Notes: generated by a model from the letters alone, not told the origin. A DNA stretch of 53,510 nt from F1-80-MAGs062 sp046345315 (GCA_046345315.1 JBKDKA010000112.1:1-53510); one strand, 5' to 3'; counted from the stretch's first letter, positions 18,709 through 27,884 are shown. Numbers and translations are program-made.

Positions 18709-19527
18709 ATGATGATGAAGAATGATCTGTTCGATCTGACAGGCGAAGTCGCGGTAGTGATTGGTGGGACGGGGGCGCTCGGCGGAAGCATGGCGGATGC
18801 TCTGGCAGCCTACGGCGCAACAGTCGCTGTGCTCGGAAGAAACGAAGAACGCGGGAAAGCACGTGTTCAGGCCATCGAGTCCGCCGGCGGAAAGGCTCGA
18901 TTCTTCGGCACAGATGCGATGGACCCGACGTCGCTTACCGCAGCACGCGATGCCATCAACAGCAGTCTGGGCCCGGCCTCCATTCTGATCAGTGCTGCCG
19001 GCGGTAACAGGCCGGACGCCACACTGCCGCCCGGAAGTGATATCTGCAGGCTGTCACGTGACGCATGGAACAGTGTTTTCGATCTGAACCTCGTCGGCGG
19101 TTCACTACTGCCGGCTCAGGTGTTCGGCGAAACCATGCTGCAGCAGAGAAAAGGAAGCATCATCAATATTGCTTCGATGGCGGGGATGATTCCGCTTTCG
19201 CGAGTTGTGGCCTATTCCGCAGCAAAGGCGGCAGTGATCAACTTCACCATGTTTCTGGCGCGTGAATGGGCCACGAAGGGGATTCGAGTCAACGCGATCA
19301 GCCCGGGTTTCTTTCCGGCGGATCAGAATCGAGCTCTGCTGTTTCGTGAAGACGGCACATACACCGAACGCGGCAGTCTGATCATCGGCCATACACCGAT
19401 GGCTCGATTCGGTCAGGCTCATGAACTGGCAGGCGCTGTCGTCTGGCTGGCTGCACATCGAGCATCTTCCTTTGTGACAGGTCAGAACATCGTTGTGGAC
19501 GGCGGGTTCTCCGCAACAACGATCTGA
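18709..19527 (+). CDS. Short-chain dehydrogenase/reductase (SDR) family oxidoreductase
   Basis: 272 residues of a classical SDR. The nucleotide-binding loop GGTGALGG is at 19-26, NLVGGS is the NAG-like strand-4 region, the catalytic Ser is in IINIASMAG, and Tyr and Lys are in VVAYSAAKAA. The C-terminal part has INAISPGFFPADQNR and GQNIVVDGGFS. The segment TERGSLIIGHTPMARFGQAHEL resembles SDRs annotated as fructuronate/mannonate oxidoreductases, so a sugar-acid substrate is plausible but unproven. Its last 46 bp overlap tail-to-tail with the GalT gene on the other strand. Confidence 0.9.
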   Translation: MMMKNDLFDLTGEVAVVIGGTGALGGSMADALAAYGATVAVLGRNEERGKARVQAIESAGGKARFFGTDAMDPTSLTAARDAINSSLGPASILISAAGGNRPDATLPPGSDICRLSRDAWNSVFDLNLVGGSLLPAQVFGETMLQQRKGSIINIASMAGMIPLSRVVAYSAAKAAVINFTMFLAREWATKGIRVNAISPGFFPADQNRALLFREDGTYTERGSLIIGHTPMARFGQAHELAGAVVWLAAHRASSFVTGQNIVVDGGFSATTI

Positions 19528-20756
19528 TCAGCCGGTTGAACCGCCGCTTCGGATACAGATCCTGGCCGACTCAGCAACTCTTCCTGAACGATGGACTGAA
19601 ATCGTTCACGAAGAACGGCAGTCGCGTGTTCCGGTGACGTACTGACGATATCTACGTCTGTCAGATATTCCCATCCGGCGATCCGGGATGTTCGTGGCAG
19701 AACATCGATCATCCAGCCGAACGCGTTGGGATCTGAGAACGGTGGCATCGTTACGACCACATTGAACGGGAATGGTCCAAGATGCTCCTGCAGCGTTCGA
19801 ACAACCGCTGAAAGCAGAACGGCCAGGCTCTTTCGGTCTGCCGTCTGAATAGATTCGAATGGAACCACTGCCGCATTCACAGAGCTGCCATTCCGTGAAG
19901 CGTCCGGAACGATTCGAACGTGCCAGGAGGTTCGGGGGGCAAACGGGCAGAGAACCGTCAAACAGGAATCGTCGTGCAGAATGCGTCGGCCATCGCGACG
20001 TTCAGATTCAAGCCAGTCTGCCGTCAGGTCCCTTCCGGTTCGCTCGCGGTGGTCGCGGCTCCTTTGGGTGCGAGCTTCAATCAGAGGCGGTGAGACTGTT
20101 GAGGCAATGATCTGGGAATGGCAATGAGCCAGGGAGGCTCCGGCACTGAACCCTTCATTTCGAAAAATGGCTGCGTGCATGATTCGTGGGTCAGCCGTCA
20201 ACTGACGAATGCGAGTCTGCCAGGCTGTCAGAATCCATGTGACTTCCTGAGCATTCAGATCGGCCAGGCGTTGTCGGCTGTCCGGACATTCGATCACGAC
20301 ATCATGAATACCGAATGCGGAACATGTCGGCAGCATGTTGTCGCTCGGCGATGTTTCGATCCCCATCCTTAGTTCCTGAGCCTCGGTCGACCGATGCGAA
20401 TCACCATGGTCGGGAACAAAAGAAGCATTCGATAATGCGTTTCTCTCCGCTGTGGTTCTGCTCGAAGAGAACTCAGCGCCATCACCCGGGAAACGGACGG
20501 CCGGGTAGAGGTTCGGCACAACGCGTACCTTCCATCCGGGCTGATCGGGGTCTGTTCCCGCAGCACGCACGGCCAGTGATTCACCGAGCGTTTCTGATTC
20601 GGATCCTTCCAGAAACGGGTCCGGTGTCGCGGAGAGCGACGGATCTCCAACCGAAGCGTTCGGACGCTTTGCACGCGAAGCGGCAACGATCACTCGACGG
20701 CCCGTCAGGACATCAGTTCGGATTTCCGGTGCAGGAGGTTCGTTTGAGGCATTCAT
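19482..20756 (-). CDS. galT: Galactose-1-phosphate uridylyltransferase family protein
   Basis: 424 residues from the ATG at 20756 (MNASNEPPAPEIRTD); the frame stays open to 20867, but the added residues do not match the family. N-terminal EIRTDVLTGRRVIVAASRAKRP and WKVRVVPNLYPAVR, central HDVVIECPDS and FRNEGFSAGASLAHCHSQIIAS are GalT landmarks, the last containing the active-site His-x-His-x-Gln. The enzyme moves UMP between UDP-glucose and galactose-1-phosphate in the Leloir pathway, or between related sugar-1-phosphates and nucleotides. The N-terminal CxxC zinc site of E. coli GalT is absent. It is longer than the usual 330-350 residues. Divergent from the YfhO-type gene, without other Leloir genes nearby. 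Confidence 0.82.
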   Translation of the reverse strand: MNASNEPPAPEIRTDVLTGRRVIVAASRAKRPNASVGDPSLSATPDPFLEGSESETLGESLAVRAAGTDPDQPGWKVRVVPNLYPAVRFPGDGAEFSSSRTTAERNALSNASFVPDHGDSHRSTEAQELRMGIETSPSDNMLPTCSAFGIHDVVIECPDSRQRLADLNAQEVTWILTAWQTRIRQLTADPRIMHAAIFRNEGFSAGASLAHCHSQIIASTVSPPLIEARTQRSRDHRERTGRDLTADWLESERRDGRRILHDDSCLTVLCPFAPRTSWHVRIVPDASRNGSSVNAAVVPFESIQTADRKSLAVLLSAVVRTLQEHLGPFPFNVVVTMPPFSDPNAFGWMIDVLPRTSRIAGWEYLTDVDIVSTSPEHATAVLRERFQSIVQEELLSRPGSVSEAAVQPADQIVVAENPPSTTMF

Positions 20757-20889
20757 GGCGGTAGAGTACAACGGCACGAAACGACAGAGAATGCCAGACC
20801 GGAATTCAGTGGACTGAAGGCGAGGGGGAACATCAATCTCCGGATTTCTCGCACCGGGCTGAAACAACGGAACTTACGATCAGGGTTCG

Positions 20890-23067
20890 ATGGGTACGGG
20901 AAATCGAATGAAGTCAGCGACGGTGAAGAAAGCACCACAGGGGTTCAGTCGGGATCACGTCACAGCCGGTGGATGGTTCCTGATACTTCTGATTGGGCTC
21001 ATGACATCGGCAGTCGTCTGGCCGTCACTGTACCAGGGCGGCAGCCTGATCGGCGGCGACACGTGGCCGTACTTCTTTCCTCAGAAGCAGCTTCTGTCGG
21101 AAAGCTTCGCTGCGGGCCAGCTGCCACTCTGGAACGATCGCACTTCCTACGGCTATCCGATGCATGCCGAAAGTCAGGCCGCAGTCTTTTATCCGCCGAC
21201 ACAGGTGCTGTACCGACTGTTTGACGTCAGTACCGCCTATTCCGTCAGCATCCTCCTTCATTATGTGCTCGCCATGGTCTTCACGTGGAGACTCCTGCGG
21301 TCTCAGGGGCTGACATTCTCTTCGGCGGTGCTGGGAGCGATCATCTTCGTTTACGGATGGTTTCCGGCAAGAGCGTCACTCGAATGGAGCATCATCGGAG
21401 GTGTCTGGTTTCCCGTCTGTCTCTGGTTGACAGACCGTTGGCTGAAGACACCATCGACGACAAACTGGATCATTCTGGCCGCGAGCTTTGGTTGCCACCT
21501 TTTGGCCGGACACTTTGCTCTGGCATTCGTCACGGAGCTGTCCTGCCTCGCATTTGCTGGTTTTCAAATCGTGTGGGCTCGTAAGCAACAGACCGAAGTA
21601 CCAGAGCCATCAGCCGCAAGCAGAGCGGAACGTCCGCAGGACTCGCCAGCGATCGTTCAGCATCCCGCGAAGCGATTTGCCTTCGTGGGCATGGCGCTGG
21701 CGGCTGGAATTCTGCTGGCGTCAGTGCAGCTGCTACCGACTCTGGAGTTGAAGCGACTCAGCCAGCGGGAAGGTGAGAACAAGGTCTTTAATCCGCAGTA
21801 CGGGCATATGCCGCCCGTCTACGTGACGCAGCTGTTCGCATCGTGGTGGTACTGGCATACGCCGGAAATGATCCTGTCACGGGAATTCATGAAATACCCG
21901 CTGACCGTTGCCGCAGACAGCAATGTCGTCGAAGCTCATCTTTATCTCGGACTGATTCCGTTGCTGATTCTGCTGACACTGCTGGACAGCCGCATTCGAA
22001 AAGGCATTGCTGAGAACATCTGGATTCCGTGGATGATTGCCGGCGTCGCGGCGATCATCTACGCCACAGGCTGGCTGGTACCGGTCATGAAGGTGATCCC
22101 CGGTTTCGGGTATTTCATGGGCCCGGCGCGATACACGATTGTGACTGCGATGGCTGGAGCTGTACTTTCCGGTGCGGCTCTGGATGTGATCCTCCGAAGA
22201 CGGTCAGCATGGTTGAGAGCTTCGATTCCGTTGATTCTCGCTGCAGTCACGCTTCCGGATCTGCTCTGGTCCGACCGTGCGGTGAGTGATGCTGTGCAGA
22301 TTTCGTCATCGCCGATGGCACAACTGAAGTTCAGCTGGATTGCCGAGACGCTGCGTACCGCCGGAGTTCATGACGTTCGGCTGCTGATGCCTGGTCCGAA
22401 CGTCGGTAACCTTTACGGAGTCAGCTGCGTACCGCATTATCTTGGACTGGGGCCATCCGCCTACTACGTCGATCAGACAACTTACCGAACTCGCCCCGCT
22501 GAAGGAGATTCCGGGGAGTTTCCTTCCCCAGAAGAAGTGAGTCGTCTGAAGCAGCGTGGCGTTACGCACATCCTCGCAACCGAAGCGTTCTCACAACCGT
22601 CGTCGGAACTGGAACTTGTTCAAGCCGGGCCGGATCCGTTTTTGAATATGGTCTGGGGGCGAGGGAACTCGCCGTGCTTTCTGTATCGCTTTCGTGAGCA
22701 GCCGTCACGCGTCGTCATCCGCAACGCACGGCAGACTCCTGACTGGGAATGGATTCTTCATACTCCGACGCAGATTGAGTTTCGGATTCGTTGCGAAGAA
22801 GAATGCGACGTAGTTCTGCGGGAGCTCATCTACCCGGGATGGGATGTCGCCGTCGACGATGCGGCTTGCAGCGCTTCGGAGCTTCCGGAGGCAGATCCGG
22901 ATGGTTTGTTCCGGGTCGTTCGAGTCAACGCCGGGGAACATGTGATTCGGTGGAGCTATTCTCCCCTGAGCTTTCAAGCAGGATTCAGCCTGACCGCATT
23001 CACGTTCGTTGTGCTGCTGATGGCCCCTGTTTTTGCCCGAACAATTTGCAGGCATCGCACACCTTGA
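20890..23067 (+). CDS. YfhO-type polytopic membrane protein (GT-C-like)
   Basis: 725 residues with about ten to twelve membrane segments, starting at WFLILLIGLMTSAVVWPSL and ending SLTAFTFVVLLMAPVFA, and a soluble C-terminal part (about 500-690). The extracytoplasmic stretch GGDTWPYFFPQKQLLSESFAAGQLPLWNDRTSYGYPMHAESQAAVFYPP is characteristic of the YfhO family, whose fold resembles GT-C glycosyltransferases. Some members glycosylate envelope polymers using lipid-linked sugars; the role of planctomycete members is unknown. Two nearby Met codons (20890 and 20908) are possible starts. Divergent from galT, so an envelope-sugar role would be consistent but is inference. Confidence 0.85.
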   Translation: MGTGNRMKSATVKKAPQGFSRDHVTAGGWFLILLIGLMTSAVVWPSLYQGGSLIGGDTWPYFFPQKQLLSESFAAGQLPLWNDRTSYGYPMHAESQAAVFYPPTQVLYRLFDVSTAYSVSILLHYVLAMVFTWRLLRSQGLTFSSAVLGAIIFVYGWFPARASLEWSIIGGVWFPVCLWLTDRWLKTPSTTNWIILAASFGCHLLAGHFALAFVTELSCLAFAGFQIVWARKQQTEVPEPSAASRAERPQDSPAIVQHPAKRFAFVGMALAAGILLASVQLLPTLELKRLSQREGENKVFNPQYGHMPPVYVTQLFASWWYWHTPEMILSREFMKYPLTVAADSNVVEAHLYLGLIPLLILLTLLDSRIRKGIAENIWIPWMIAGVAAIIYATGWLVPVMKVIPGFGYFMGPARYTIVTAMAGAVLSGAALDVILRRRSAWLRASIPLILAAVTLPDLLWSDRAVSDAVQISSSPMAQLKFSWIAETLRTAGVHDVRLLMPGPNVGNLYGVSCVPHYLGLGPSAYYVDQTTYRTRPAEGDSGEFPSPEEVSRLKQRGVTHILATEAFSQPSSELELVQAGPDPFLNMVWGRGNSPCFLYRFREQPSRVVIRNARQTPDWEWILHTPTQIEFRIRCEEECDVVLRELIYPGWDVAVDDAACSASELPEADPDGLFRVVRVNAGEHVIRWSYSPLSFQAGFSLTAFTFVVLLMAPVFARTICRHRTP

Positions 23068-23441
23068 GGGGCCGTTGTGGTCTGAGTCGCCGTGTCGAGC
23101 GGCCGGGAATGGCTGCTCTGAGGCACTGGCAAGCAGTCTGCGGCAGCCTTTCCGACTTGACGAAATGTCGCTGATCAATGAAAGTCTGGCAGAAATCGTC
23201 AGTCGGTACGCTCCTGTTTTTCAAAAGCCACATACTGTGGCCTCCGGTTCATTGGGGATCCGTCAGCAGAGAACTGTCCCTGAAAGTGATTTCAGAACAA
23301 GAACTGGTCCCAGTCGAACAAAAGCAATCCCGAAGATTCTGAAGCAACCACGAATGAATCAACCAGGTTGTCTGTTGTGGTTTCGAAACGCTTCAGAAAA
23401 TGAGATCGTGTTCGATTGACATGCGTCGGGAGGTAGTTGTT
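23068..23441. other. Intergenic region upstream of the BlaI-type regulator
   Basis: No gene is supported. An autoregulated BlaI operator would be expected just upstream of 23428, but no clear dyad could be assigned by eye. Confidence 0.4.
23428..23433 (+). promoter_or_regulatory. Ribosome binding site deciding a TTG start
   Basis: GGGAGG is followed after eight bases by the in-frame TTG at 23442. It lies inside the open frame that begins at an ATG at 23400, and so argues that the true start is the TTG. Confidence 0.75.
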
Positions 23442-23816
23442 TTGACCGAATATCGACTGACGCGATGTGAGCTGCAGCTGATGAATGTTCTTTGGGACAT
23501 CCATGAGGGCAGTGTGCAGGATGTCTGTGATCGGCTCGAGCGAACGCTGGCCTACACAACGGTCATGACAACATTGAACCTGCTGGCAGTGAAGAAGAAG
23601 GTGCTTGCTCGCGAAAAACGTGGTCGAGCCTTCATCTACCGGCCGCTGGTGACACGAGACGAAGTTTCTCGCAATGTTCTTTCTGACCTCAAATCGGTGC
23701 TGTTCGGAAGTCGCCTCCCGTCGCTTGTACTGAATCTGCTCGCTGAGTCAGAACACTCCACCCGCGACGCTGCGATTCTGAAAGAAGCGATCGAGAAACT
23801 GGAGCAGAAGGATTGA
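23442..23816 (+). CDS. BlaI/MecI/CopY family transcriptional regulator
   Basis: 124 residues from TTG, the normal family length. The winged helix is clear: LTRCELQLMNVLWDIHEGSVQDVCDRLERTLAYTTVMTTLNLLAVKKKVLAREKRGRAFIYRPLVTRDE. The C-terminal helices (FGSRLPSLVLNLLAESEHSTRDAAILKEAIEKLEQ) form the dimer part. Relatives repress beta-lactamase or copper genes and are usually cleaved after signalling by a BlaR1-type M56 peptidase, which is not encoded here. The stop overlaps the ATG of the following DUF1559 gene (TGATG at 23814-23818), so the two are translationally coupled. Target genes are unknown. Confidence 0.88.
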   Translation: MTEYRLTRCELQLMNVLWDIHEGSVQDVCDRLERTLAYTTVMTTLNLLAVKKKVLAREKRGRAFIYRPLVTRDEVSRNVLSDLKSVLFGSRLPSLVLNLLAESEHSTRDAAILKEAIEKLEQKD

Positions 23817-24712
23817 TGCATATCGCATCTGCAGCGCCTCAACGGTTGTCTCACCACCAGCTCCGTCGATCCGGATTCACAGTCCTCGAGCTGCTGGTGA
23901 CGATGGCGATCTCAGTGGTGCTCATGGGGCTGATTCTTCCCGCAATTCATCAGGCAACTGAAGCGTCCCGCAGACTGCACTGCACATCCAACCTGAAGCA
24001 GCTGGGGCTATCACTGCATCAGTTTCATGATGTGCATCAGCAATTGCCGCCGGGCTGGTCAGCGAGAAGAACCGAGTTCACATCATGGGGTTGGGCCTCA
24101 TATCTGTTGCCTGAACTGGAACTGAGCAACGCGGAAGTGCCAAACCGAGCAGATCTGTCGATTTCGGATTCGCGTCTTTCACCGCTTCTGGAGCTTTCTG
24201 CGGACTGCTTCCGCTGTCCCTCCGATTCAGCGTCCCTGACGTTTGATCTGTATGAGTCTCCCGAACAACAGCAGGCCGCCAGTCATTCGGTTCCGGAAGT
24301 TCTCGTCCGATTGCCGCATGCCAACTATGTCGGCATTTTCGGGTACACAGACCCGGACGCTCCGGGCGTTCGTGAGGGCGAAGGCGTGTTCATGGGGGAA
24401 AAGGGAATCCGCTTTCGCGATATCACACGGGGGCTGAGTCAGGTGGCAGCAGTCGGGGAACGGACGGCACGCCGACTTCCCGGTACGTGGCTGGGCGTTG
24501 ATCTGCGAGGGGAAGATGCTGTCGAACGAGTGACGGCCTTTGCATCGCTCGGGCCGAACAACCCGGAAAGTGATGAATCTGAGCTGGACAGTCGGCATCA
24601 TGGTGCGATCAACATGCTGTTCGCTGATGGTCATGTGCGGTCGGTCAGCGATGATGTTGATCGGAATGTTTATCGACAGATGTGCTGCCGCAGTCTGATT
24701 GATCCCCCCTGA
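23816..24712 (+). CDS. DUF1559 domain-containing prepilin-like protein
   Basis: 298 residues. A type IV pilin-like N-terminus, RRSGFTVLELLVTMAISVVLMGLILPAIHQATEASRR, has a prepilin peptidase site (G-F with Glu at +5). It is followed by CTSNLKQLGLSLHQFHDVHQQLPPGW, the standard start of DUF1559. Near the C-terminus HHGAINMLFADGHVRSV is the family's H-x9-DG motif. These proteins are expanded in planctomycetes and are thought to be pseudopilin-like envelope components; the function is not established. It is translationally coupled to the BlaI-type regulator, an unusual pairing. Confidence 0.92.
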   Translation: MHIASAAPQRLSHHQLRRSGFTVLELLVTMAISVVLMGLILPAIHQATEASRRLHCTSNLKQLGLSLHQFHDVHQQLPPGWSARRTEFTSWGWASYLLPELELSNAEVPNRADLSISDSRLSPLLELSADCFRCPSDSASLTFDLYESPEQQQAASHSVPEVLVRLPHANYVGIFGYTDPDAPGVREGEGVFMGEKGIRFRDITRGLSQVAAVGERTARRLPGTWLGVDLRGEDAVERVTAFASLGPNNPESDESELDSRHHGAINMLFADGHVRSVSDDVDRNVYRQMCCRSLIDPP

Positions 24713-25021
24713 GCAAACAGAGCGGCATCAGGTCAATCCGGTGCCGGAGGCAACAAAACATCGTGCACAGTTGACTCGAGCCGCTAATTCCCCAGAATCG
24801 TCGTCTCACGATGTGGCCGTGAACTGACACTGATCCGGATATCAGAGCGTCGTTCATATTCTCATACAGAAATACAGAGGTCTGTGATGCTGCCTGAGTT
24901 ACTGAAACGAGTGCATTGTCAGTCATGGAAAAATGGAAGTCGAAAGATGATTCTTGTGTGCCACTGGCTACGCCAGTGCTGTCAGCTGGAAAACACTGGC
25001 ACAGCCAGTGGCACACATCGA
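24713..25021. other. Intergenic region containing a nested palindrome
   Basis: Contains the second palindromic repeat (24955-25017). The frame of the following gene stays open back to an ATG at 24884, but the residues it would add include a translation of the repeat, so I treat it as non-coding. No other feature is recognised. Confidence 0.45.
24955..25017. repeat. Nested palindromic repeat, copy 2
   Basis: Arms 24955-24978 and 24994-25017 are complementary at 22 of 24 positions. The spacer is 15 nt, the same as in copy 1 at 8323-8385, although the spacer sequence is different. Conserved geometry with a divergent spacer suggests that the arms are what is selected or propagated. Confidence 0.9.
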
Positions 25022-26320
25022 TTGATTTTTGACAGGGAGCGAGTCATCCGCCCGTCTGAATTTCCAAATCGAGCCGTCTCTGTTCTGCGAACCGCAGTTG
25101 TGATCACGATGATTGCCGTCATATCGGGCACGAGTCTGATGGCTCAGGACGATGCCAACTGGACTCGGATTAAGCTCGACGAACGATTCCGTTCCGAAGG
25201 CGTCGCTGCTCTGGATATCAATCGCGACGGAACTCCGGACGTGGTTGCTGGTGATGTGTATTTCATCGCTCCGAAGTCCGGGACCCCGGACCACCTGAAC
25301 GGCAAAAAATGGAAGCTGGGGGAAATTCGAATGCCGGGTGAGTTCGTTGCCGGTGTCGGATACAGCAGTAGTTTTGCCAATTTTGCATGGGACATGGACA
25401 AAGACGGCTGGCAGGATGCAATCATCATCGGATTTCCCGGCGATCCGTTCCATTGGTATCGGAATCCCGGCAAGGATGGCAGTGGTCATTGGGAATCTCA
25501 TGAGATCTGGACGAGCGCCTGCAACGAATCTCCGGAGTTCGAAGACCTCAACGGTGATGGTGCTCCCGAATTTCTGGTCGGTTCTCAACCAGAAGCCTGT
25601 ATGGGGTTTCTGCAGGTTCCGGCGCCGGCAGAAGCCACTAAACGTCTGGCCTTTCGGGCAGTCAGTGAGCCCGGCGATCCGGCTCAGAACGGGACATTCA
25701 AGTACTATCATGGTCTCGGGGCAGGGGACATGAATGGTGACGGACACAGAGATGTTCTGATCTGTCACGGCTGGTGGGAATCTCCGGGAAATCTTTCGAC
25801 GGACAAACCGTGGAAGTTTCATCCGGTGCGAACTGCCGGTGACAACGGTCCTCAACCGCTTCCTCCGGCAGCGAATCTCTACGCGGATGACCTCGATCAG
25901 GACGGTGATGCCGACCTCTTCCTGAGCTCCGCTCATCAGTACGGAGTCTGGTGGGCCGAGAACAAGGGAGAGAGCGAGCCGTGGGTTCTGCACGAAATTG
26001 ATCGGTCCTATTCACAGACTCATGCTGTCGAACAGGTTGACATCAACGGTGATGGTCAGCTCGATTACGTCACCGGGAAGCGATTCTTTGCACACAACGG
26101 TGGTGATCCGGGTGAGTATGATCCGGTCGTGATGTACTGGTATGAAGTCATTCGCGAAAAGGGCAAGGCTCCCGTCATTCGTCCGCACCAGATTCTCGCG
26201 GGACTGGGCACCGGCGTCGGGACTCAATTCCAGATTCACGACATGAACACGGACGGAAAACCTGACATCGTGCTGTCCAACAAAAAAGGTGTGAACGTTC
26301 TGCTGCAGACAGCACGGTGA
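25022..26320 (+). CDS. Exported FG-GAP/VCBS repeat protein
   Basis: 432 residues from a TTG at 25022, which gives a plausible signal peptide (VLRTAVVITMIAVISGTSLMAQ). The mature chain has at least seven calcium-type repeats of the form D-x-N/D-x-D-G-x-x-D, such as LDINRDGTPDVVAG, WDMDKDGWQDAIIIG, EDLNGDGAPEFLVG, GDMNGDGHRDVLIC, DDLDQDGDADLFLS, VDINGDGQLDYVTG and HDMNTDGKPDIVLS. These form a seven-bladed beta-propeller of the integrin/FG-GAP kind. Planctomycetes have many such exported proteins; ligand unknown. The start is uncertain: alternatives are ATG 25109, which makes the signal too short, or ATG 24884, which would translate the palindromic repeat. Confidence 0.85.
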   Translation: MIFDRERVIRPSEFPNRAVSVLRTAVVITMIAVISGTSLMAQDDANWTRIKLDERFRSEGVAALDINRDGTPDVVAGDVYFIAPKSGTPDHLNGKKWKLGEIRMPGEFVAGVGYSSSFANFAWDMDKDGWQDAIIIGFPGDPFHWYRNPGKDGSGHWESHEIWTSACNESPEFEDLNGDGAPEFLVGSQPEACMGFLQVPAPAEATKRLAFRAVSEPGDPAQNGTFKYYHGLGAGDMNGDGHRDVLICHGWWESPGNLSTDKPWKFHPVRTAGDNGPQPLPPAANLYADDLDQDGDADLFLSSAHQYGVWWAENKGESEPWVLHEIDRSYSQTHAVEQVDINGDGQLDYVTGKRFFAHNGGDPGEYDPVVMYWYEVIREKGKAPVIRPHQILAGLGTGVGTQFQIHDMNTDGKPDIVLSNKKGVNVLLQTAR

Positions 26321-26414
26321 AAACTGCTGCGGAATGCACGACGAACGGCGCACGCGGTGTCAGATTCTGCATGGCGGCTTTCGGCTCTGTGCACTGTATG
26401 CTGAGCGCTGAACA

Positions 26415-27884
26415 TCAGCGGGATGCGTCGTTCTTTTCGTTCATGATCCCGAATGAATAGAGTTCGGCATCCTGCAGGGCGAGCCGGACCCGGATTGTGC
26501 GCCCCGTCAGGTCTGCCACCTTTGCAGTTTTCCAGGTGATGGAATGATTCAGAGAGTCGGTGCGTTCCATCGGAACCGATTCCTCGAATGAATACCCTGA
26601 GATCACATTGCCGCTGGAATCAGTCAGTTCTGCAACGAGTCGTCCTGCACTTGCATCCGCATTAATGATCAGAGCATCTCCGTCCACGAGAATCGGTTTT
26701 GTCAGCATTCGACCACTGACTTCATGAGCTGCTGTTTTCAAAGCCACAAATCGATCGATCGGCAGGGTTGCAACGCCGATCGCGTGACGACGATCAAATC
26801 GAACCTGCTCATTCCCGTGCCGCTCATCGGCTCCACAGTAGTAGATCCAGTGTCGCTTGTCGTGTGTCACGATCGTTGATGAAGGGAGAACGATATCTTT
26901 GTCGAACGCCCCGTCACCGCCTCGCGGCACCAGCGGCTTCTGCTCATAAACCCATCGCAGATCCCAGGAATCGGCATCACGACTGGTTGCGAGGTAGTAG
27001 TTCATCACATCCCGTTCATGACGTCGCACCCGATCAGTCTCAGTCCCCTCACTGAAATCACCCGGGTATTCGTAAACGGACAGCAGAGCAAAGTAAACGT
27101 CACGATGAATCCAGCAGGCCACGGCATAGATCTGTCGTCGAGATGCTTCGTCACGACCTTCACGATCAAAGATCCATTCTCGAACAATCTTCCAGTCTGT
27201 GGGTGAACCTGCCGGATCGGGATTCGTCATGCTGCGTGTTCCTCGCAGCTCAGAACTGCCACCGGCGCCGCCAAAATCCGTTCGTGTGAAAAGGCGATAT
27301 GTTTCTGCAATCGGATCGTAAAAGATCTGGTTGTACGAATCGGCAGCCCGCTTTGTGACAGGTTTGCCATCGTTGTCGGGAATCCAGTGGATGCCATCGA
27401 TGGAATGAGCAATTCCTGCAGCCATTCCCACTGCGTCGTAACCGGCGATATAGCGTCGTTGTGGATCTTTGGCTGACGGATCAATTTCCACTGCCATGGT
27501 AAAATCCCCGGCAAACGGGATTCCTTCGACGTCTGAAAGTCGACGAAAAGCAATTCCGTCCGAAGATTCCGCGTAGCCATAACCCAGCCGAGCTGCATCA
27601 CTGTTGCGATACCACATGCAGAAGCGATTCTGATCGAAGAGCACTGTTCCGTAAAAGCGGCCGTCTGTCAGAATCGGCAGACCATCATTCAATTTTGTGA
27701 CCGATCCCAGTTCGCGAACCAGCCCGGCCTGTGATTCAATGACGTGATCGTCCGTCAGCAGATGAATGCCTGGTCTGAGTGGTCTCTCATCGGCAGCTGA
27801 TGCGAGTCGAGTGCACAGTGCTGCCAGAAGCAGGATCATTGTGCGAACGAGACATCGTTCTGAACGAGGGGTACATCGATTCAT
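26415..27884 (-). CDS. Exported five-bladed beta-propeller protein, glycoside-hydrolase-like
   Basis: 489 residues from the ATG at 27884, which is preceded by GGGAG and opens a signal peptide (VRTMILLLAALCTRLASA). The body repeats propeller-like blades: FCMWYRNSDAARLGYGYAESSDGIAFRR, RYIAGYDAVGMAAGIAHSIDGIHW, YRLFTRTDFGG, VYFALLSVYEYPG, HWIYYCGAD. This pattern is seen in GH32/GH43/GH130-like proteins of planctomycetes. The C-terminal 110 residues are a beta-sandwich (GDALIINADASAGRLVAELTDSSGNVISGYSFEES). No catalytic acid triad could be assigned with confidence. It follows the DUF1501 gene on the same strand, 61 bp after its stop, suggesting one transcript and a joint extracytoplasmic role. 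Confidence 0.75.
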   Translation of the reverse strand: MNRCTPRSERCLVRTMILLLAALCTRLASAADERPLRPGIHLLTDDHVIESQAGLVRELGSVTKLNDGLPILTDGRFYGTVLFDQNRFCMWYRNSDAARLGYGYAESSDGIAFRRLSDVEGIPFAGDFTMAVEIDPSAKDPQRRYIAGYDAVGMAAGIAHSIDGIHWIPDNDGKPVTKRAADSYNQIFYDPIAETYRLFTRTDFGGAGGSSELRGTRSMTNPDPAGSPTDWKIVREWIFDREGRDEASRRQIYAVACWIHRDVYFALLSVYEYPGDFSEGTETDRVRRHERDVMNYYLATSRDADSWDLRWVYEQKPLVPRGGDGAFDKDIVLPSSTIVTHDKRHWIYYCGADERHGNEQVRFDRRHAIGVATLPIDRFVALKTAAHEVSGRMLTKPILVDGDALIINADASAGRLVAELTDSSGNVISGYSFEESVPMERTDSLNHSITWKTAKVADLTGRTIRVRLALQDAELYSFGIMNEKNDASR

